From positions 1 through 39,115 of the forward strand of contig NZ_JAUYAN010000042.1 of the NCBI RefSeq assembly GCF_030693485.1: a DNA stretch of 39,115 nucleotides. Direction: 5' to 3'. Each line of letters begins with the position of its first letter. Position 1 is the first letter of the stretch. Both the position numbers and the translations under genes were made by a program. Below are positions 34,507 through 39,115 of the stretch, piece by piece. The notes beneath the pieces were generated by a model. The model worked only from the letters and a program-made list of their open reading frames with translations. It did no database searches and was not told the DNA's origin. Origin of the DNA: Bradyrhizobium sp. (GTDB lineage Bacteria; Pseudomonadota; Alphaproteobacteria; Rhizobiales; Xanthobacteraceae).

Positions 34507-35511
34507 ATGGCAAAGCCCCTCGCGCTGACCTCCGGCGAACCTGCGGGTATCGGGCCCGATATCACGATCAAGGCATGGCTGCGCCGCGATGAACTGAAGC
34601 TCCCGGCATTTTATCTGGTTGGCGATCTCGACTCCGTCGGCAAGCGCGCGGAACTGCTCGGGCTCAAGATCAGCCTCGCCGACGTTGGGCCCGAGGATGC
34701 CGCCGCGGCATTCGCCGACGCTTTGCCGGTGGTGGCCACTGGCAAGGCCGCGACGGCGCGGCCGGGCCAGCCCGATGACAGCAGCGCGGAGGCGGCGCTG
34801 GCCTCGATTCGCCAGGCGGTCGCCGACGTCGCCACCGGCCGGGCCAGCGCTGTGGTCACCAATCCGATCGCCAAGAGCGTGCTCTACCGCGCCGGCTTCC
34901 GGCATCCCGGCCATACCGAATTCCTGGCCGAACTCGCGGCCAGCGGCGGCCGCACGCCGCAACCCGTGATGATGCTGTGGTCGCCCACCCTGGCCGTCGT
35001 GCCCGTGACCATCCATCTTTCGCTGCGCGAGGCGATCGCCCAGCTGTCGAGCGAGTTGATCGTCAGCACCGCCCGCATCGCGGTAGCGGATCTGAAAGCC
35101 CGCTTCGGCCTCGTCCGTCCGCGCCTCGCGGTGTCCGGCCTCAATCCACACGCCGGCGAAGACGGTTCGCTCGGTCTCGAGGACCAGACCATCGTGGCGC
35201 CGGCGATCGAGATCCTGCGCCACGAAGGCATCGAGGTCCGCGGACCGTTGCCGGCCGACACCATGTTCCACGACGCCGCGCGCAAGACCTATGACTGCGC
35301 GATCTGCATGTATCACGATCAGGCGCTGATCCCGATCAAGACCATTGCCTTCGAGGACGCGGTCAACGTCACGCTCGGACTGCCGTTCATCCGCACCTCG
35401 CCGGACCATGGCACGGCGTTCGACATTGCCGGCACCGGCCGCGCCAATCCGTCGAGCCTGGTCGCGGCACTGCGGCTGGCCGCCCGGATGGCCGCGGCGC
35501 GGCCGGCATGA
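34507..35511 (+). CDS. pdxA: 4-hydroxythreonine-4-phosphate dehydrogenase
   Basis: A 334-residue NAD-dependent enzyme of pyridoxal 5'-phosphate (vitamin B6) synthesis. It begins [16 protein letters not shown], the family signature. The metal-binding histidines lie in [27 protein letters not shown] and [12 protein letters not shown], and [17 protein letters not shown] is the conserved substrate region. ATG 34507 lies three bases after the surA stop. The 3' end overlaps the rsmA start (ATGA). The lptD-surA-pdxA-rsmA order is a widely conserved proteobacterial arrangement. Confidence 0.96.
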   Translation: MAKPLALTSGEPAGIGPDITIKAWLRRDELKLPAFYLVGDLDSVGKRAELLGLKISLADVGPEDAAAAFADALPVVATGKAATARPGQPDDSSAEAALASIRQAVADVATGRASAVVTNPIAKSVLYRAGFRHPGHTEFLAELAASGGRTPQPVMMLWSPTLAVVPVTIHLSLREAIAQLSSELIVSTARIAVADLKARFGLVRPRLAVSGLNPHAGEDGSLGLEDQTIVAPAIEILRHEGIEVRGPLPADTMFHDAARKTYDCAICMYHDQALIPIKTIAFEDAVNVTLGLPFIRTSPDHGTAFDIAGTGRANPSSLVAALRLAARMAAARPA

Positions 35512-36368
35512 GCGGGATCGACGACCTGCCGCCGCTCCGCGACGTCATTCGTCAGCATGACCTCTCGGCCCGCAAATCGCTCGGACAGAATTTTCTGCTC
35601 GACCTCAACCTCACCGCGCGGATCGCGCGCGCGGCGGGACCGCTGGAAGACGCCACCGTGATCGAGATCGGTCCCGGCCCCGGCGGGCTGACGCGCGCGC
35701 TGCTGGCGCTGGGGGCGCGGCGCGTCATCGCGGTGGAGCGCGACGAGCGCGCGCTGCCGCCGCTCGAAGAGATTGCCAGGCACTACCCGGGACGGCTGGA
35801 GATCATCTGCGCCGACGCGCAAACTTTCGATCCGCGGCCATTGCTCGGCGGCGGTCAGGCGAAAATCGTCGCCAACCTGCCCTACAACATCGCAACCCCC
35901 CTGCTGATCGACTGGCTCTCGATCGAGCCGTGGCCGCCCTGGTACGACATGATGGTGCTGATGTTTCAGCGCGAAGTGGCCGAGCGCATCGTCGCGCGCG
36001 AGAATGACGAGGCCTATGGACGGCTGGCGGTGCTCGCCAACTGGCGCGCCGAGACCAGGATCCTGTTCGACATTTCACCCGCGGCATTCGTGCCGCAGCC
36101 CAAGGTCACCTCATCGGTGGTGCGGCTGGTACCGCGAAAGCTGCCGGAAGCCTGTGACCGCCGGGCGCTGGAGCAGGTGGCGGCGGCGGCGTTCGGCCAG
36201 CGGCGAAAAATGCTGCGGCAAAGCCTCAAATCGCTGGCCGTCGACCCGGCCCGGCTGGCCGCGGCAGCCGAGGTCGATCTCACCCGGCGCGCCGAAACCG
36301 TCCCGGTCTCAGGCTTTGTTGCCATGGCCCGCGAATTGATAAATATACGTCCGACAAAACCGTCCTGA
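35508..36368 (+). CDS. rsmA: 16S rRNA (adenine1518/1519-N6)-dimethyltransferase
   Basis: A 286-residue SAM-dependent methyltransferase (KsgA) that dimethylates two adjacent adenines in the 3' hairpin of 16S rRNA during small-subunit maturation. The N-terminal [12 protein letters not shown] motif [19 protein letters not shown], and the catalytic [11 protein letters not shown] (motif IV, N-L-P-Y) are all present. The C-terminal ~80 residues form the usual helical domain with [15 protein letters not shown] 35508 overlaps the pdxA stop by four bases. The alcohol dehydrogenase gene follows after 14 bases. Confidence 0.96.
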   Translation: MSGIDDLPPLRDVIRQHDLSARKSLGQNFLLDLNLTARIARAAGPLEDATVIEIGPGPGGLTRALLALGARRVIAVERDERALPPLEEIARHYPGRLEIICADAQTFDPRPLLGGGQAKIVANLPYNIATPLLIDWLSIEPWPPWYDMMVLMFQREVAERIVARENDEAYGRLAVLANWRAETRILFDISPAAFVPQPKVTSSVVRLVPRKLPEACDRRALEQVAAAAFGQRRKMLRQSLKSLAVDPARLAAAAEVDLTRRAETVPVSGFVAMARELINIRPTKPS

Positions 36369-36382
36369 AGGAGAGAAGCGCC

Positions 36383-37441
36383 ATGGCGCTGATGAAACGC
36401 CAATCATTGGTCAAGTTCGATGCGCCGCTGTGCGAAACCATCGTCGATACGCCGAAGCCGCAAGGCAAGGAAGTCCTTGTCCGGATCGAGCGTTGCGGGC
36501 TTTGCCATTCCGATCTGCATATCCAGGACGGCTATGCCGACCTCGGCGGCGGCAAGAAGCTCGACACCACGCGCGGCATGACGCTGCCGTTCACGCTGGG
36601 ACACGAAATCGCCGGCGTGATCGAGGAAACCGGCGCCGATGTTTCGAAGCACCTGATCGGAAAAAAAGTCGCCGTCTTCCCGTGGATCGGCTGCGGCCAG
36701 TGCCGCGACTGCCTCAATGGCGATGAAAATCTCTGCGCCAAACAGCGCTTTCTCGGCGTTTCCATCGACGGCGGCTTCGCCAGCCACGTGCTGGTGCCCG
36801 ACGCCAAATATCTGCTGGACTACGATCCGCTGCCGGTCAATCAGGCCGCCACCCTGATGTGTTCCGGCGTCACCGCCTATGGCGCGCTTAAGCGGCTGGT
36901 CGACCGGCCGCGGCAACGCAATCTGCTGCTGATCGGCCTCGGCGGCGTCGGCATGATGGGTCTTTCGTTCGCGCAGGCGATGTTCAAGCAGCCGATTTCG
37001 GTGGCTGACCTGAGTGCGGCTGCGCGCGAGACCGCGCTGAAGAACGGCGCCACAGTCGCCTACGATCCGTCCGAAGCCGACATCGCCAAGCGCATCGTCA
37101 AGGAAACCGAAGGCGGTTTTGACGCAGTGGTGGATTTCGCCGGCAACGAGAGATCGATGGCTCTTGCTGTGGCTGCGGTGGCGCGCGGCGGCAAGATCGT
37201 GGTCTCCGGATTGATGGGCGGCAATTTCAGCCTGCCGATGGTGCAATGGATCTACAAGCGCATGACCATCGAGGGCTTCATGGTGGGAACGCTGGCCGAA
37301 GCCCAGGAATTGATGGCGCTGGCCCGTGCCGGCAAGATCAAGCCGACGCCGATGAAGGAAGAGCCGATGGGCGACGTCCAGAAGTGGATCGACGAGTTGC
37401 GGGCCGGCAAGGTCGTCGGGCGCATCGTGCTGAAGAATTGA
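36383..37441 (+). CDS. Zinc-dependent alcohol dehydrogenase
   Basis: A 352-residue medium-chain dehydrogenase. Catalytic zinc ligands are in CGLCHSDLH and GHEIAGVIEE. A four-Cys structural zinc site is at CGQCRDCLNGDENLC, and the NAD(P)-binding motif is GLGGVGMMG. The specific alcohol or aldehyde cannot be inferred. GGAG lies about nine bases before the ATG, and the gene starts 14 bases after rsmA. It is probably read with the lpt-surA-pdxA-rsmA transcript, although no functional link to LPS assembly or rRNA methylation is obvious. A strong hairpin follows and may end the operon. Confidence 0.9.
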   Translation: MALMKRQSLVKFDAPLCETIVDTPKPQGKEVLVRIERCGLCHSDLHIQDGYADLGGGKKLDTTRGMTLPFTLGHEIAGVIEETGADVSKHLIGKKVAVFPWIGCGQCRDCLNGDENLCAKQRFLGVSIDGGFASHVLVPDAKYLLDYDPLPVNQAATLMCSGVTAYGALKRLVDRPRQRNLLLIGLGGVGMMGLSFAQAMFKQPISVADLSAAARETALKNGATVAYDPSEADIAKRIVKETEGGFDAVVDFAGNERSMALAVAAVARGGKIVVSGLMGGNFSLPMVQWIYKRMTIEGFMVGTLAEAQELMALARAGKIKPTPMKEEPMGDVQKWIDELRAGKVVGRIVLKN

Positions 37442-37447
37442 TACGGC

Positions 37448-37482
37448 CTCGCCGGGCGGCGCTTCTCGCGGTGCCCGGCGAG
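37448..37482 (+). terminator. Strong hairpin after the alcohol dehydrogenase gene
   Basis: CTCGCCGGGC (37448-37457) and GCCCGGCGAG (37473-37482) are perfect ten-base arms around a 15-base loop, beginning six bases past the stop. There is no real T tract after it (TGCTAGTCTG), so termination might need Rho, or the stem may protect the 3' end. The promoter of the next gene must lie just beyond, but no good hexamers were seen. Confidence 0.5.
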
Positions 37483-37522
37483 TGCTAGTCTGCTCCCATT
37501 GTATTCAGGGGATGCATCGAGG

Positions 37523-38872
37523 ATGCGCCGGCCGGCCAATTGCGGACGACTGGGACTTGCAGCGCTAGTCGCGCTGCTGTTCGCGATTTTATCCGGTCCC
37601 GCCGCTGCGGAGAAACGCATCGCGCTGGTGGTCGGCAATGCCGCCTACCAGAACATCACGCGGCTCGACAATCCCAGCAACGATGCCAGGCTGATGGCTG
37701 ACACGCTGTCGAGCCTCGGTTTCACGCTGATCGGCGGCCGCGCCCAGCTCGACCTCGACAAATCCGCGCTCGATACCGCCGTGCAGAATTTTGGCCGGCA
37801 AATCCAGGGCGCCGACGTGGCGCTGTTCTTCTATGCCGGCCATGGCGTTCAGGTCAGCGGCTCGAATTACCTGGTGCCGGTCGGCGCCAATCCGACCCGG
37901 GAGGCGGACGTCGACTTCCAGATGGTGGACGTCAATCTCGTGCTGCGGCAGATGCAGGGCTCCGGCACACGGCTCAACATGGTGATCCTCGATGCCTGTC
38001 GCAACAATCCGTTCGGCGCCCGCGGATTGCGCGCGTCCGATGGCGGTCTCGCCCAGATGCGGGCGCCGGAGGGCACCCTGATCTCCTACGCGACGCAGCC
38101 CGGCAGCGTCGCACAGGATGGCAACGACGACCACAGCCCCTATACCAAGGCCCTGGCGGCGACCATTCGGCAGGCCGGGCTCGACATCTTCCAGACCTTC
38201 AACCAGGTCGGGCTCGCCGTGAAGCGCCAGACCGGCGGGTCGCAACAGCCCTGGGTGTCGTCCTCGCCGATCGACGGCACCTTCTATTTCGTGCCGCCGG
38301 TAGCGACGGCTTCGCCGCAGGTGGCCGCGGCGCCGCCCCGGCTGTCCGACACGCTGCGTCCGGATCCGGACCGGGTCCCGATCAAGGATACCGTGCTGCT
38401 GCGGGAATTGAGCGACCGGCTCTATGAACGCAACTTCGATCCGGAGCCGCTCGACAGCAAGAACGGCATGAAGCTTGCGATCGCCAAGTTTCAGGAAAAG
38501 AGCAGCATGACGCCGACCGGCGAAGCCACCGAAGGCGTGCTCACGCGGTTGCGAAAAATGGAAGACCTGAAGCCGTGGGGGTCGATCGTCTACGGTCCCG
38601 ACAGCGACAAATGGGGCATCTCCTGGAATCACGCATCGCGAAAGGCCGCTGTCGACGATGCACGCTCGAACTGCGGCGCCGGCAAATGTCCTGTCGAGTT
38701 GAGCTTTTACGGAACGAGGTGCGGAGCCTTCGCGATTTCAGGAAAATTATGGTCGCTGGTGGCGCGGGATACCGTCCAAAGGGCCAGGGAGGCGGCGCTT
38801 GACGAGTGCGGCAAGACTGGCAAATCTTGCCGCATCATCGGTGCGGCGTGCGCGGACGGCTCCGGTCGCTGA
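37523..38872 (+). CDS. Secreted caspase-like (peptidase C14) protein with C-terminal DUF4189-like domain
   Basis: A 449-residue protein with a signal peptide (LGLAALVALLFAILSGPAAA, cleaved near residue 29) that should place it in the periplasm. The caspase p20 fold runs from KRIALVVGNAAYQN to about residue 250. The catalytic dyad His107 (FFYAGHGVQ) and Cys159 (ILDACRNNPF) is intact. A helical peptidoglycan-binding-like segment follows (about 305-360; KNGMKLAIAKFQEKSSMTPTG). The last ~80 residues have the paired Cys pattern of DUF4189 (WGISWNHASRKAAVDDARSNC, KCPVELSFYGTRCGAFAI). Orthocaspases usually cut after Arg or Lys; targets are unknown. The start is ATG 37523, because an upstream TTG has no better ribosome site. 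The next gene starts immediately after its stop. Confidence 0.85.
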   Translation: MRRPANCGRLGLAALVALLFAILSGPAAAEKRIALVVGNAAYQNITRLDNPSNDARLMADTLSSLGFTLIGGRAQLDLDKSALDTAVQNFGRQIQGADVALFFYAGHGVQVSGSNYLVPVGANPTREADVDFQMVDVNLVLRQMQGSGTRLNMVILDACRNNPFGARGLRASDGGLAQMRAPEGTLISYATQPGSVAQDGNDDHSPYTKALAATIRQAGLDIFQTFNQVGLAVKRQTGGSQQPWVSSSPIDGTFYFVPPVATASPQVAAAPPRLSDTLRPDPDRVPIKDTVLLRELSDRLYERNFDPEPLDSKNGMKLAIAKFQEKSSMTPTGEATEGVLTRLRKMEDLKPWGSIVYGPDSDKWGISWNHASRKAAVDDARSNCGAGKCPVELSFYGTRCGAFAISGKLWSLVARDTVQRAREAALDECGKTGKSCRIIGAACADGSGR

Positions 38873-39115
38873 ATGAAAATTGATTCACTGGAAATAATGC
38901 TGATGCCAAACCCCATTGGACGCCCGATCGGAATTACCTTTTTCTGCGCCCTCGCCCTCGCGATCGGTTCCGCTACCGCGCTCGCGCAATCCGGCAGCGC
39001 CGGTGGCAGCATCGGCAACGACGAAAAGTCGGTGTCCGGTTCGCGGCAGACGCCCCGGGCGGTCGAGGCCGAAAAGCCGGTGCGACGTAGCAAGCCCAAA
39101 CCCGAGGAACCGCGC
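38873..39115 (+). CDS. Exported protein of unknown function, 3' end outside window
   Basis: An ATG directly follows the caspase-like stop (TGAATG) and opens a frame that runs off the window (81 codons visible). The product has a signal peptide (ITFFCALALAIGSATALAQ). After it comes a Gly/Ser-rich start (SGSAGGSIGNDEKSVSGS) and then a Pro/Lys/Arg-rich stretch. In-frame ATGs at 38897 and 38903 are possible starts; the latter shortens the n-region. The mature start motif is one I associate with secreted proteins of Bradyrhizobium relatives, but no function is known. Tight spacing suggests it is cotranslated with the caspase-like protein and may act with it in the periplasm. Confidence 0.6.
   Translation, partial: MKIDSLEIMLMPNPIGRPIGITFFCALALAIGSATALAQSGSAGGSIGNDEKSVSGSRQTPRAVEAEKPVRRSKPKPEEPR

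Noticed and set aside
33409..35409. 666-codon minus-strand frame opposite surA and pdxA
   Set aside because: Spans two well-supported plus-strand genes and shows no recognisable domain.
37448..37482. Hairpin as a mobile-element end or attachment site
   Set aside because: It directly follows a stop codon, has no partner copy seen in the window and no integrase or transposase nearby.
1..39115. CRISPR arrays, transposases, tRNA or rRNA genes
   Set aside because: Looked for by eye; no regular spaced repeats, transposase motifs, cloverleaf-like segments or rRNA signatures were seen, though a tool-based scan was not possible.

Overview
The window is chromosomal, GC-rich DNA (about 64% G+C by eye) from an alphaproteobacterium. 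The proteins and start-codon habits (many GTG/TTG starts, ATGA and GTGA overlaps) look most like Bradyrhizobium, Rhodopseudomonas and relatives. That assignment is an inference from protein character; no rRNA gene or other decisive marker is present. There is no phage, transposon or CRISPR array. Most of the window is core housekeeping sequence.

Layout. 1-1.9 kb: the 3' end of a secreted NodB-type polysaccharide deacetylase, a dihydrofolate reductase-like protein and a DoxX membrane protein. 2.0-6.3 kb (minus): malic enzyme (maeB) and aspartyl-tRNA synthetase (aspS), the latter with a low-GC in-frame insertion. 6.5-9.5 kb: the SelO pseudokinase, a tiny membrane ORF and ribonuclease D. 9.6-12.5 kb: a three-gene minus-strand operon (GNAT-like, GNAT, isochorismatase-fold protein) divergent from a LysR regulator; this is the least explained cluster. 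12.5-14.3 kb: a small autotransporter-barrel protein and a cold-shock gene with a structured upstream region. 14.3-17.0 kb (minus): purM-purN and a ketopantoate reductase-like gene. 17.2-22.3 kb (plus): a CDP-alcohol phosphatidyltransferase, a DnaA-related Hda-like protein, then ppk-ppx for polyphosphate, with a PhoB-type box before ppk. 22.4-26.3 kb: a decayed membrane-protein gene, ndk, a small NepR-like ORF, an ABC-F ATPase and a lipoprotein. 26.4-28.4 kb (minus): pepA-holC. 28.7-37.4 kb (plus): a tightly packed envelope operon lptF-lptG-lptD-surA-pdxA-rsmA, followed by a zinc alcohol dehydrogenase. 37.5 kb-end: a secreted caspase-like protein with a C-terminal DUF4189-like domain, and a second exported protein cut by the window edge.

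How it works together. The lptF-to-surA block moves lipopolysaccharide to, and inserts it in, the outer membrane. LptF/LptG are the inner-membrane permease subunits, LptD the outer-membrane translocon, and SurA the periplasmic chaperone for barrel proteins. pdxA and rsmA follow as often seen in proteobacteria. ppk and ppx make and degrade polyphosphate and appear to be under phosphate control.

The items most worth a second look are the AspRS insertion, the LysR/GNAT/isochorismatase-fold cluster with its missing catalytic residues and perfect palindrome, the terminator-like hairpin in front of cspA, the Pho box, the palindromes and structured leader before lptF, the NepR-like ORF, and the caspase/DUF4189 pair.
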